Below are positions 16,485 to 24,669 of a DNA stretch of 32,026 bases, in pieces. Origin of the DNA: Terrimicrobiaceae bacterium (lineage in GTDB: Bacteria > Verrucomicrobiota > Verrucomicrobiia > Chthoniobacterales > JAATET01); contig JAQTOP010000036.1 of the NCBI GenBank assembly GCA_028713285.1, positions 1 through 32,026 of the forward strand, in the 5' to 3' direction. Each line of letters starts with the position of its first letter. Position 1 is the first letter of the stretch. A model generated the notes under the pieces. It made no database searches. It saw nothing but the letters and a program-made list of their open reading frames with translations, and was not told where the DNA came from. A program made the position numbers and the translations under genes.

Positions 16485-17732
16485 CTAGCGGTCGCACTCG
16501 CCCATCACGAAGTCGATGCTGCCGAGAATGCTCACCACGTCGCTAACGAAATGGCCGGGCATCAGCTTCGAGCAGATGCTCAGGTTCACGAACGACGGGG
16601 CGCGAATTTTCAATCGATACGGCACGCCCCCGCCCAGGCTGTAAATGTAAAAGCCGAGTTCGCCCTTCGGATTTTCGGCGCCGAAATACACCTCGCCCGC
16701 CGGCGCCTCGACGCCCTCGGTCGCGACAATGAAGTGGTGGATGAGCTCCTCCATTTTCGTGAGCACGGCGACCTTGTCCGGCAGCGTGCTCTTCGGGTCG
16801 TGGACATTGATTTCGCCGCCCGGAATTTTGTCCGCGACCTGTTCGAGGATGCGGCAGCTCTGCTTCATTTCCTCCATGCGCACGAGGTAGCGGTCGAAGC
16901 AATCGCCCACCGTGCCAATGGGAATCTCGAAGTCGTATTTCTCGTAGTCGAGATAGGGATGTTTCCGCCGCAGGTCGTGCTCGATGCCGCTGCCGCGCAG
17001 GTTCGGACCGGAGATCGCGTAGGCAATGGCGTCCTCCTTCGAGATCACGCCGATGTCCTTCGTGCGGTCGATGAAGATGCGGTTGCGCGTGAGCATCGCG
17101 TCGAGTTCGACGTGAACCTTGCGAAAACCCTCGATGAACGCCCGAAGCTGCGCGAGGAACGTCGGCGGCAGGTCCCGCGTCTGCCCGCCCACGCGGGTGA
17201 AGCTCGTCGTGAAACGCGCGCCCGTCAGCAGCTCGATGAGATTGTAGATCTTCTCGCGCTCGGTGAACGTCCACAAGAACACCGTCACCGCGCCCACGTC
17301 CATCGCGAAGGCTCCGAGCCCCAGCAAATGCGCCGAGATGCGCGCCAGCTCGCAGCAGATCACGCGGATCGCCTTGCCGCGCGGCGGCAGCTCCCACCCC
17401 ATCAGCTTTTCCACGGCCAGCGCGTAGGCGACGTTGTTCGCCAGCGGCGCGAGGTAGTCGAGCCGGTCCGTGTAGGGCACGAACTGGTTGTATTGCATGT
17501 TCTCCGCGATCTTTTCGTCGCCGCGGTGCAGGTAGCCGATGTCGGCCTCCGCCTTCGTGATCAGCTCGCCGTCGAGTTCGAGAATGATGCGCAGCACGCC
17601 GTGCGTGGACGGATGCGACGGCCCCATGTTCAGCGTGAGCGTCTCGCCGAGCAGCTCGCCGCCTTCCTGCGCCGTGTGGAGACCGTGTAGGCTGCGCGCA
17701 AGCGTGTCGGGTTGCTCGATGGTCGTAGGCAT
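16485..17732 (-). CDS. nuoD: NADH-quinone oxidoreductase subunit D
   Basis: A 415-residue 49-kDa-type subunit of the Q module that helps form the quinone site. LNMGPSHPSTHGVLR, YLHRGDEKIAE, VGGQTRDLP and the C-terminal IDFVMGECDR are all present. The ATG at 17732 (MPTTIEQ) is preferred; a TTG at 17783 would run into the palindrome described at 17784-17807. Usually nuoD follows nuoA-B-C, but here the upstream neighbour is a divergent ndh gene, so the D-E-F genes form their own unit and the other subunits must be encoded elsewhere if complex I is complete. Confidence 0.95.
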   Translation of the reverse strand: MPTTIEQPDTLARSLHGLHTAQEGGELLGETLTLNMGPSHPSTHGVLRIILELDGELITKAEADIGYLHRGDEKIAENMQYNQFVPYTDRLDYLAPLANNVAYALAVEKLMGWELPPRGKAIRVICCELARISAHLLGLGAFAMDVGAVTVFLWTFTEREKIYNLIELLTGARFTTSFTRVGGQTRDLPPTFLAQLRAFIEGFRKVHVELDAMLTRNRIFIDRTKDIGVISKEDAIAYAISGPNLRGSGIEHDLRRKHPYLDYEKYDFEIPIGTVGDCFDRYLVRMEEMKQSCRILEQVADKIPGGEINVHDPKSTLPDKVAVLTKMEELIHHFIVATEGVEAPAGEVYFGAENPKGELGFYIYSLGGGVPYRLKIRAPSFVNLSICSKLMPGHFVSDVVSILGSIDFVMGECDR

Positions 17733-17783
17733 GGGTCCGTGTGATTGAGCGAAGATTTCGATTTCAGCTTTGATCCGCCTCAA

Positions 17784-17807
17784 GCTTTGTGAAATTTTTC
17801 ACAAAGC
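17784..17807. promoter_or_regulatory. Rex-type operator in the nuoD-ndh divergent region
   Basis: An inverted repeat with two 11-bp perfect arms and a 2-bp centre. Its 18-bp core, TTGTGAAATTTTTCACAA (17787-17804), fits the established Rex operator TTGTGAA-N4-TTCACAA without mismatch. Rex is a repressor released by NADH at high NADH/NAD+ and commonly controls ndh, nuo and cytochrome genes. The site lies 55 bp before nuoD and just before the preferred ndh start, so one Rex dimer could control both. The match is seen; regulation is inferred. Confidence 0.75.
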
Positions 17808-17809
17808 CC

Positions 17810-19099
17810 GTGAATCAGCCGCCAACATCATCAGCCGGTCCCGAAAATGCAAGCCAACCCGTGGTGGTAATTGTCGGCGGAGGATTCGGCGGGTTGAGCG
17901 CCGCCATCGCCCTGCGCGGCGCCCCGGTGCGCATCCTCCTGCTGGACCGCACGAACCACCACCTTTTTCAGCCGCTGCTCTACCAGGTGGCGACTTCCCA
18001 GCTCTCGCCCGCCGACATCGCGAAGCCCATCCGCTCGATCCTCAGCGCGCAGGAAAATACGACGGTCTCGATGTCGGTCGTGCGGGAAATCCACCCCACC
18101 ACGCGCGAGGTCGTCACCACCGGCCGCCGCATCAAATACGACTACCTCATCGTCGCCGGCGGCGCGCGCCATTCCTACTTCGGCAAGGACGAGTGGGAGC
18201 AATTCGCCCCGGGATTGAAGAGCCTGCACGACGCCGTGGACATCCGCCGCCGCGTGCTCACGGCCTTCGAGCAGGCCGAAAAATACGAGGACGCCGCCCG
18301 CCGCCGCAGCGCGATGACGTTCGTGATCGTCGGCGCGGGACCGACCGGCGTGGAAATGGCCGGCGCGATCTCCGAGCTGGCGCACACCTCGCTCAAATCC
18401 GATTTCCGCCGCATCGATCCCACGCAGACCCGCGTGCTCCTCGTCGAAGCCGGCCCGCGCGTCCTGCCCACCTTTACCGAGGACCTGTCCACGAGCGCCC
18501 TGCGCCAGCTCGGGAAGCTGGATGTCGAGGTGCTCCTCAATACCCGCGTCACCGGGATGGGAGAGCGCATGGTTGAGCTGAATGGCGAGCCCCTCGCCGC
18601 GCATACCGTCATCTGGGCCGCCGGCAACGTCGCCTCCCCGCTGGCGAAGCAGCTCGGCGCCGAGACCGACCGCGCCGGCCGCGTGCTCGTGAATCAGGAC
18701 CTCACCATTCCCGGCCATCCCGAGGTGCAGGCCATCGGCGACATGGCCTCGGTAAAGAACAAGAAGGGCAATCCCGTGCCCGGGGTCGCGCCAGCGGCGA
18801 TGCAAATGGGCCGCCATGCCGGCAGGAACATTCTGCGCCAGCTCCGGAGCGAGGCGCCCGCGCCGTTCTGGTATAAGGACAAAGGCAGCCTGGCAACGAT
18901 CGGACGGCACGCCGGCATCGCCGACCTGCGCGGCGTGCGCTTCAGCGGCTCGCCCGCATGGCTGGCCTGGGCGCTCATCCACCTTTTCTTCCTCATCAGT
19001 TTTCGCAACCGCGTGTTCGTTTTCTTCCAGTGGGCCTGGGCCTACCTCACCTACGGCCGCGGCGCCCGTCTCATCACCGAGCCTCCGGCAAAGGGCTGA
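17810..19099 (+). CDS. ndh: Type II NADH dehydrogenase (NDH-2-like FAD oxidoreductase)
   Basis: About 429 residues; oxidises NADH with quinone without pumping protons, on the inner face of the membrane. The FAD loop VVIVGGGFGGLSAA is at the N-terminus and the NADH loop FVIVGAGPTGVEMAG in the middle. HHLFQPLLYQVAT, VIWAAGNVASP, IGDMASV and GVAPAAMQMG follow the NDH-2 pattern. The C-terminus (about 390-420) is a hydrophobic membrane anchor (WLAWALIHLFFLISF). The frame is open from GTG at 17789, but that codon lies inside the operator palindrome, so GTG at 17810 is preferred; neither has a clear ribosome site. Divergent from nuoD, and under the same predicted operator. Confidence 0.88.
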   Translation: MNQPPTSSAGPENASQPVVVIVGGGFGGLSAAIALRGAPVRILLLDRTNHHLFQPLLYQVATSQLSPADIAKPIRSILSAQENTTVSMSVVREIHPTTREVVTTGRRIKYDYLIVAGGARHSYFGKDEWEQFAPGLKSLHDAVDIRRRVLTAFEQAEKYEDAARRRSAMTFVIVGAGPTGVEMAGAISELAHTSLKSDFRRIDPTQTRVLLVEAGPRVLPTFTEDLSTSALRQLGKLDVEVLLNTRVTGMGERMVELNGEPLAAHTVIWAAGNVASPLAKQLGAETDRAGRVLVNQDLTIPGHPEVQAIGDMASVKNKKGNPVPGVAPAAMQMGRHAGRNILRQLRSEAPAPFWYKDKGSLATIGRHAGIADLRGVRFSGSPAWLAWALIHLFFLISFRNRVFVFFQWAWAYLTYGRGARLITEPPAKG

Positions 19100-19163
19100 C
19101 CCCGCCCGAAATCCGGGGAATCCATTTGCCAAGCCGCCAAACCAGGCTTACGAGTTTCTCATC

Positions 19164-19409
19164 ATGAATCCGCTTTTTGCATTGGGCATGCCGGGAATGC
19201 CTGAGCTCTTTCTGCTCCTGATCATTGTGCTCGTCCTTTTTGGGGCGAAGCGGCTGCCGGAACTCGCGCGCGGCCTCGGCCAGAGCATGAATGAGTTCCG
19301 CAAGGCCAAGGATGAGTTCGAGCGCGAGATTCACAAGACCACGCAGGATCTCGAGATCAAGGAGCCGACCGACAAGACGACCGGCAAGCCCGCCGACAAA
19401 GCAGCCTGA
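19164..19409 (+). CDS. tatA: Sec-independent translocase protein TatA/TatE
   Basis: An 81-residue membrane protein of the twin-arginine pore. A short N-terminal membrane helix (MPELFLLLIIVLVLFG) is followed by the FG hinge and the amphipathic helix AKRLPELARGLGQSMNEFRK, then an acidic/lysine-rich tail. It is the typical length for TatA. ATG at 19164 is the obvious start. tatB and tatC are not in the window. It lies 64 bp after ndh and 14 bp before the next gene, so it could be part of that transcript. Confidence 0.95.
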   Translation: MNPLFALGMPGMPELFLLLIIVLVLFGAKRLPELARGLGQSMNEFRKAKDEFEREIHKTTQDLEIKEPTDKTTGKPADKAA

Positions 19410-19423
19410 TTTCAGCGCTCTCG

Positions 19424-20350
19424 ATGCGGCACCTCCGGCATCCCGCCTGGCTCCTTGCGGTCGCGCTGGCCGGATCGCCCCTCTCCGCTGGATTGGCGGC
19501 GGCAGCGGAAATCGGGCCGTTCGTCGTTCTGTCCTACAACGTCGAGAACTGGCTCATAACCGACCGCACCGTAAAGAACCGGCACGTTGCCTCCGCTCCA
19601 AAACCGGAGTCCGAAAAAGACGCCGTAGTCGGCGTGATCGCCGCCCACCACCCCGACGTGCTCGGCATCGTCGAGATGGGCGGGCGCGGCGACCTCGAGG
19701 ATTTGCGGTCGCGGTTGAAAGCCAGGGGCCTCGACTATCCAGATGTCGAATGGCATCAGGGCCTCGATCAGGACCGTCACGTCGCCCTGCTGAGCCGGTT
19801 TCCGATTGTGGAGCGGAATTCGCAGGATCAAGTCGGCTTCAACCTGGACGGCAAGCCCGAGGGAATCCAGCGCGGTATTCTCGACGTGACCATCGAACCC
19901 GCGCCGGGCTACCGCGTGCGGTTGATCGGACTGCATCTCAAGTCGCGGCGCAAGGTGGCCGATGTGGACGAGACGGCCCTGCGCGCGAAAGAGGCGTGGT
20001 TCGTTCGCCAATACGTCGATGCCATTGTCGCCAGGGATCCAAAAACGCGCGTGCTGCTCTACGGCGATCTCAACGACACGAAGGAACAATATCCGATTCG
20101 CGAGATTCTCGGCTCGCGCCGAGCGCCGGGGCGGCTCACGGACATCCCGGTCGAGGATTCCCGCGGCGAACGCTGGACGCACTACTTCAAGACCGCCGAC
20201 GAATACGCACGCATCGATTTTTTCATGGCGAGCCCGGCGCTGCTGCCCCAGATCAACCGCTCGAAACAAGGGGTGGATGACTCGCCGCAATGGAGCGACG
20301 CCAGCGACCACCGCGCGATTTTCCTGACGATCAATCCTGCCGGGAAATGA
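19424..20350 (+). CDS. Secreted endonuclease/exonuclease/phosphatase-family protein
   Basis: A 308-residue protein with an N-terminal signal peptide (about residues 1-28, ending GLAAAA). The EEP fold is shown by LSYNVENW, GIVEMG (metal-binding Glu), LLSRFPI, LIGLHLKSR, LLYGDLND (catalytic Asp/Asn) and SDHRAIFL. Such enzymes use Mg2+ or Mn2+ to cut phosphodiesters in nucleic acids, inositol phosphates or lipids; the substrate here is not evident. Its stop overlaps the next gene's ATG (ATGA), implying coupled translation. Confidence 0.87.
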   Translation: MRHLRHPAWLLAVALAGSPLSAGLAAAAEIGPFVVLSYNVENWLITDRTVKNRHVASAPKPESEKDAVVGVIAAHHPDVLGIVEMGGRGDLEDLRSRLKARGLDYPDVEWHQGLDQDRHVALLSRFPIVERNSQDQVGFNLDGKPEGIQRGILDVTIEPAPGYRVRLIGLHLKSRRKVADVDETALRAKEAWFVRQYVDAIVARDPKTRVLLYGDLNDTKEQYPIREILGSRRAPGRLTDIPVEDSRGERWTHYFKTADEYARIDFFMASPALLPQINRSKQGVDDSPQWSDASDHRAIFLTINPAGK

Positions 20351-21405
20351 TCGACCGCACCGTTCACGCCCTCGCCTTCGCGCTGCTGACTGCGGCCGGC
20401 GCCATCGCTGCCGATGCGCCAAAGGATGCCGACGCGGCCTGGGCGGTGATCGAGCAGCTCGACAAGGGTCCCCCAAACACGCCCACGAGCCGCGACGAGG
20501 CGCTGCGGCTCGCGCACGAGCAATTTGCGAAACAGCGCGCGGCCCTCGCGGCGTTCGTCGCGGCCTATCCCGCCGACCCGCGGGCGCTCGACGCGAAACT
20601 GAGCCTCACGAGCATCCGCGCGGCGACCGGCGCGATGGAAAGGAAACCCGCCGAGATTCAGGGCGCCCTGCTCGAACTGATGGCCATCGAGAAATCGAAG
20701 GACGTTCCCCGCGCGCGCCTGCCCGACGTGGCCTTTCGCCGCATCTCGCTGCAAATGCAAACGCTCGACGGCAGCGAAGCCGAGATTCGCGAGGCCGTCG
20801 TCACTGCCGCCCGCAATTACGCCGCGCGCTTTCCCGAGGACAAACGCGCCCCGCGCCTGCTGGTCGAGGCTGCGACCCAGTGCGACGACGACCCGCGCAC
20901 AATGCGCGCCCTGCTCACGTCGGCCCAGACGCTGTCCCGGGAACCGGCGTTGAATGCGCGCATTGCGGACGACATGCGGCGCCTCGAATCGCTCGGACGC
21001 CCGGTGAACGCCAAATTCCAAACCATCCAGGGCCGCATGATCGACCTCGCCGCCCTGCGCGGCAGCGTGGTCGTGCTGCTCTTCTGGGCCGCGGAATCTC
21101 CACCCAGCCTGCTGTGGATGCAGCAATTTCGGACCGCCCTCGCGAAGATACCGCAGGAGAATCTGCGCATCGTGATGGTGAGCCTCGACGAGGACCGCAA
21201 GGATCTCGACGAGGCGATGCGCGCCTACGACATCACATGGCCGACGCATTTCGACGGCAAGGGCTGGGAGAACGCCGTCGCCCGTCCGCTCGGCATCAAC
21301 GCGATCCCGACCGTCTGGCTGCTCGACAAGCGCGGCAACCTCCGCACGCTGAACGCCCGCGAATCCTACGACACCTGGATCCGCCGCCTCCAGCGCGAGC
21401 GGTGA
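20347..21405 (+). CDS. Exported thioredoxin-fold protein lacking CxxC
   Basis: A 352-residue protein with a signal peptide (ending GAIAADA, about residue 22), a helical region with possible TPR-like character (about 30-215), and a C-terminal thioredoxin/TlpA-like domain (about 225-350): GSVVVLLFWAAESPPSLLWMQQF, IVMVSLDEDRKDLDEA and INAIPTVWLLDKRG. The cis-Pro (IPTVW) is present, but the usual WCxxC is replaced by WAAESPPS, so it cannot be a classical thiol oxidoreductase. It overlaps the EEP gene by 4 bp and is convergent with the next gene 25 bp away. Role unknown. Confidence 0.78.
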   Translation: MIDRTVHALAFALLTAAGAIAADAPKDADAAWAVIEQLDKGPPNTPTSRDEALRLAHEQFAKQRAALAAFVAAYPADPRALDAKLSLTSIRAATGAMERKPAEIQGALLELMAIEKSKDVPRARLPDVAFRRISLQMQTLDGSEAEIREAVVTAARNYAARFPEDKRAPRLLVEAATQCDDDPRTMRALLTSAQTLSREPALNARIADDMRRLESLGRPVNAKFQTIQGRMIDLAALRGSVVVLLFWAAESPPSLLWMQQFRTALAKIPQENLRIVMVSLDEDRKDLDEAMRAYDITWPTHFDGKGWENAVARPLGINAIPTVWLLDKRGNLRTLNARESYDTWIRRLQRER

Positions 21406-21430
21406 TCGGACACAATCGCAGGGGTTCGGA

Positions 21431-23833
21431 TCAGTGCGGTGAAGCCGCCCAGAACCGCTCGAAGGCCTCCTGCCAGTCCCGCGACTCGACTTTTTTCCGC
21501 GCCGCCGCGCCCATCTCTTCGCGCAATCCGGCGTCCGCGCACAGCCGGCGAATGCGGTCGGCCAGTTCTTCCGGATCGTTCGCCCGCGTGATGTAGCCAT
21601 CCACGCCGTCGTCGATCAAATCCCGCGGCCCTCCCATGTCGCTCACGACCACGGGCAGAGCGCTCGCATGCGCTTCGAGCACGACGTTGCCAAACGTGTC
21701 CGTCGCGCTCGGGAAGACGAAAAAATCCGCCGAGGCATAGGCGACCGCGAGCTCTTCGCCGCGCACATAGCCGGTGAAAATCGCGTCGGGCAGCATGCGC
21801 TTCATCTCGGCGAGATACGGTCCGTCGCCCACGAAAATCGGGCGCACCGGCAGCCGCCACTCCGCGAGCCGCTGCGTCGCCGCCACGAGCACGTCGAGGC
21901 CCTTTTCCTTCGAGACGCGCCCCACGTAGAGCATCGCCAGCTCGCCGGCCCGCAATCCCCGGGCGGGCCAGAAATTTTCGTCGCGCCGCGACGGGCGGAA
22001 CGTCTCGATATCGAGTCCCCGCGGCAGGATGCGCAACCGCTGCGCGGGAATGCCGCGCGACGCCCAGCTCTTGCGATAGTCCTCCGAGTTCACCCACAGG
22101 ACATCGAGCTGGCTGTAGAACCAGTGCATGTAATTCCACGTGAGCGTTTCCATGAACGCGTCGTCCGTGAGGATGCGCACGTATTGCGGAAAGTCGGTGT
22201 GATAAATTCCCGCCGTGCGCAGGCCGAGAATCTTCGCAGCCGCGAGCGCCACGAGGCCGACCGGGCCGGGCGTGCTGATGATGATTTCTCCAAAATTCCC
22301 CCGCGCGATCCAATCCACGATGGCGAGGATCGGCGGGAAGCTCAGTCGCTGGAGTTCGTATTCGGGCAACTCGAATTCGCCGACCGGCGGGAAATTTTTC
22401 AACGGGATGCCCATCTCCTCGATCTCGGAGCGCGACACGACAACCGTGAGATCGTGCCCGGTCGCGATCCCGGCGGCGGTCATCCGGCGGATCGTCGTCG
22501 CGACGCCGTTCACGTCCTCGAGCGTGTCGGTGAACCATGCGCGCCGGACGTTCGAGAGCGCGGCCGGTGCCTCGCCGCAGGCGGCGTGGCACATGTCGCC
22601 CAGCCACTCGCGCCGCGGCATGCGAAAGGCGTGAATATAGGGGCTCAGCAGCGCGACGATGGGCACGAGCGGGCTGATCGTCTGAATGCTCTCGATGAAT
22701 TTGCCCGCCGAAATCTGTTCGATGAATTGCGTGAAAAAACGAAATCCGAGCTGGTTGGCGATGAGGTTCGCCATGAGGAATGCCCGCCGCTCGGGCTCGG
22801 GTACCCCGGTCGTCACGGTCGCCAGCGCAGCCTTCACGCTGGGCTGCGAAAAATATCCCGAAAGCTCCTTCCACATCGAGGCATTGCCCGGCTTGGCCAT
22901 CTCGAAAATTTTCCCGCTCAGAATGCCCTGCGCGAGAAAGCCGAGCTTCTCGCCGAAGGTGAACACCGTCGGATCGCGCCCTTCCATGAACCGCGAGAAC
23001 ATCTTCTCGATCAATCCGACGCCCGGCTCTTCGCTGCGCAGCGCGAAGCGGTCCTTCGCGTATTGGAATGCGACGTTGTAGGTGCCGTGCGCCAGCACGA
23101 GCGCGTCACCCGCCTTGCCGCCCGGCTCGCAGCGCCCCTCGCGCAGGTGCGCAAGAAATTCCGCCGGGCTCGCGGCGTTTGGCGTGACCGTCCAGGCCCG
23201 CCCGGGCTGGATGCCGCCGTGGTCGTCCGAGCCGCCAATGAAGGCCTTCCGCCACGGTTCGTCATGCGTGGGCTCGATCCCCGTGGCCGCCACGAACCGG
23301 TCGATGTCGCGCGGCCTGAGCCGTTCCAGCGCGAACCGCGCCGACTCGCTCAGGATCGCCGAGTAACGCCCGTTGATCGTTTCAAAATGGCGGAAGAGCA
23401 GGATGAGCTTTTGAAAATGGAGCGGGGTGAGCTGCTCGTTGAGGGCGTGAAAAGGATGCGCGACCGCGTGCGCGAGCCCCGTGCCGGCGAGATAGGCCTG
23501 GAGCTGATAGATGTTGTTCTTCAACTCCTGCAGCGCGCGGTGCTGCGGCTCGGTGAGCCCGTAAACGAGCACGTGAACCCTGCATCCATCCTCGGGAAAC
23601 GCCGCGGTGACTTCCTCGCTGAAAAATACTCCCGGCAGCGCGCCGATCTCGATGCAGCCGTCCAGCGTGTCCTGATCGGTGATCGTGACGAATTGCATGC
23701 CGCTCCCGCGCAGCTTGTCGTAAAGCGCCTTCGGATCGGAATAGCTCGCGGGAAAGTCCAGCCGCCGCAATGCCCAGTCGGCGGCGCGCGTGCTGTGCCG
23801 GGAATAGACGTGGAGATCGGCGCGGGCGCTCAT
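21431..23833 (-). CDS. PHP-domain and GT4 glycosyltransferase fusion
   Basis: An 800-residue two-part protein. The N-terminal third resembles a PHP metal phosphoesterase: ADLHVYSRHS (residues 5-14), FFSEEVT, VHVLVYG, AHPFHAL and GGSDDHG near 215. The usual HxH becomes H-V-Y, so the site is not fully canonical. From about residue 395, a GT4 (GT-B) glycosyltransferase appears: DTLEDVNGVATTIRRM, IISTPGPVGL, HTDFPQYVR, YVGRVSKEKGLDVL and the nucleotide-sugar motif PSATDTFGNVVLEAHA. The two halves are joined in one frame by a helical middle (about 280-390). It likely transfers a sugar to a lipid or surface polymer; the PHP part could act on a phosphate group. It overlaps the upstream deacetylase gene by 4 bp. 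Confidence 0.85.
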   Translation of the reverse strand: MSARADLHVYSRHSTRAADWALRRLDFPASYSDPKALYDKLRGSGMQFVTITDQDTLDGCIEIGALPGVFFSEEVTAAFPEDGCRVHVLVYGLTEPQHRALQELKNNIYQLQAYLAGTGLAHAVAHPFHALNEQLTPLHFQKLILLFRHFETINGRYSAILSESARFALERLRPRDIDRFVAATGIEPTHDEPWRKAFIGGSDDHGGIQPGRAWTVTPNAASPAEFLAHLREGRCEPGGKAGDALVLAHGTYNVAFQYAKDRFALRSEEPGVGLIEKMFSRFMEGRDPTVFTFGEKLGFLAQGILSGKIFEMAKPGNASMWKELSGYFSQPSVKAALATVTTGVPEPERRAFLMANLIANQLGFRFFTQFIEQISAGKFIESIQTISPLVPIVALLSPYIHAFRMPRREWLGDMCHAACGEAPAALSNVRRAWFTDTLEDVNGVATTIRRMTAAGIATGHDLTVVVSRSEIEEMGIPLKNFPPVGEFELPEYELQRLSFPPILAIVDWIARGNFGEIIISTPGPVGLVALAAAKILGLRTAGIYHTDFPQYVRILTDDAFMETLTWNYMHWFYSQLDVLWVNSEDYRKSWASRGIPAQRLRILPRGLDIETFRPSRRDENFWPARGLRAGELAMLYVGRVSKEKGLDVLVAATQRLAEWRLPVRPIFVGDGPYLAEMKRMLPDAIFTGYVRGEELAVAYASADFFVFPSATDTFGNVVLEAHASALPVVVSDMGGPRDLIDDGVDGYITRANDPEELADRIRRLCADAGLREEMGAAARKKVESRDWQEAFERFWAASPH

Positions 23834-24621
23834 GGGCTGGAGTCGGCGAGGGCGCGTTGCCGCGCGAGCCAGTCCTCATAGGTCATCGCCTCCCGGCTCG
23901 CAAGCGCGCGCGTGAGGCATTTTCGCGCGTGATCGCGGACCGCCGGAAACTGCCAGTCCGGCGGATGCAGACCGACCCGCAGGAGCGGACGATCCCCGAG
24001 CGCGCGCAGGAGCGCACTGTTCCACGCGAGGCTCACCGCCCGCCGCCAGGCCGCGCGGGTGCTGTAAACCAGGCTCTGCGAGACATGCACCCCGCCGCGC
24101 GCCAGGTCCGTCACGCATCCGATCCGCGTCGTATATTGAAATCCCGCCCGCGCCACCGCGCGCTCCGCCTCCGCGCCGAGCAGCCAGGCGGGAGCGACGA
24201 ATCCCGCCGGCTGCAAGCCCGCGCTCCGAAACTCCTCCAGCGCCCGCGTCACCCGGTCGAATGCCTCCGCTTCGCCGAGGTCGTAAAATTCACCCTCGCC
24301 CGCCGTATAGGACTGCGTCACAACCCGCTTCCATGCCCCCTCCCCGCCGGTCGCCTCGCGCAGATGATAATAGCCATGCACCACCGCTTCGTGCCCCAAG
24401 CGAACGCAGGCGGTTAGCCAGCCGCAAAATTCCGCGTCATTGAGAAAGTGCCCGCGCCGGTGATGATCGGGAATCACCAGCAGCGACACCCGCTCCACGC
24501 CGAGCGCCGAAAGGTCCGCCAGCATGCGCATGGCGGCCTCCCGGGTGCGTGGACTCACGTCGTGAATGGACACCACGAGCCCCCGCGCCTGCGGGGAACG
24601 ATTCTTTGAGCTGATTTGCAT
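23830..24621 (-). CDS. DUF2334 polysaccharide-deacetylase-like protein
   Basis: A 263-residue protein of the NodB-homology DUF2334 family. [12 protein letters not shown] carries the first metal Asp; the [10 protein letters not shown] segment is the HxxxH-type metal site; [12 protein letters not shown] and [14 protein letters not shown] are later family motifs. No signal peptide is seen, so it probably acts in the cytoplasm on a carbohydrate intermediate. The frame stays open for a further 2.2 kb upstream, but that is antisense to ftsH; the ATG at 24621 gives the normal length. It lies head-to-head with ftsH (48 bp) and is translationally coupled to the PHP-GT4 gene, which suggests a shared glycan pathway. 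Confidence 0.85.
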   Translation of the reverse strand: MQISSKNRSPQARGLVVSIHDVSPRTREAAMRMLADLSALGVERVSLLVIPDHHRRGHFLNDAEFCGWLTACVRLGHEAVVHGYYHLREATGGEGAWKRVVTQSYTAGEGEFYDLGEAEAFDRVTRALEEFRSAGLQPAGFVAPAWLLGAEAERAVARAGFQYTTRIGCVTDLARGGVHVSQSLVYSTRAAWRRAVSLAWNSALLRALGDRPLLRVGLHPPDWQFPAVRDHARKCLTRALASREAMTYEDWLARQRALADSSP

Positions 24622-24669
24622 TCGACTTCGGGCTATGGTAACGGACAGGATTGCTTCAACAGAAGTCCC

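Noticed and set aside
17789-17809. GTG at 17789 as the ndh start
   Set aside because: The codon lies inside the operator palindrome and adds unconserved residues; the later GTG is more plausible, though not proven.
24203-24230. Stretch in the DUF2334 gene resembling an arm of the thrS palindrome (GCAAGCCCGCGCTCC)
   Set aside because: It encodes [13 protein letters not shown], whose second half is a conserved DUF2334 motif, and there is no second arm; the likeness is probably coincidence in GC-rich DNA.
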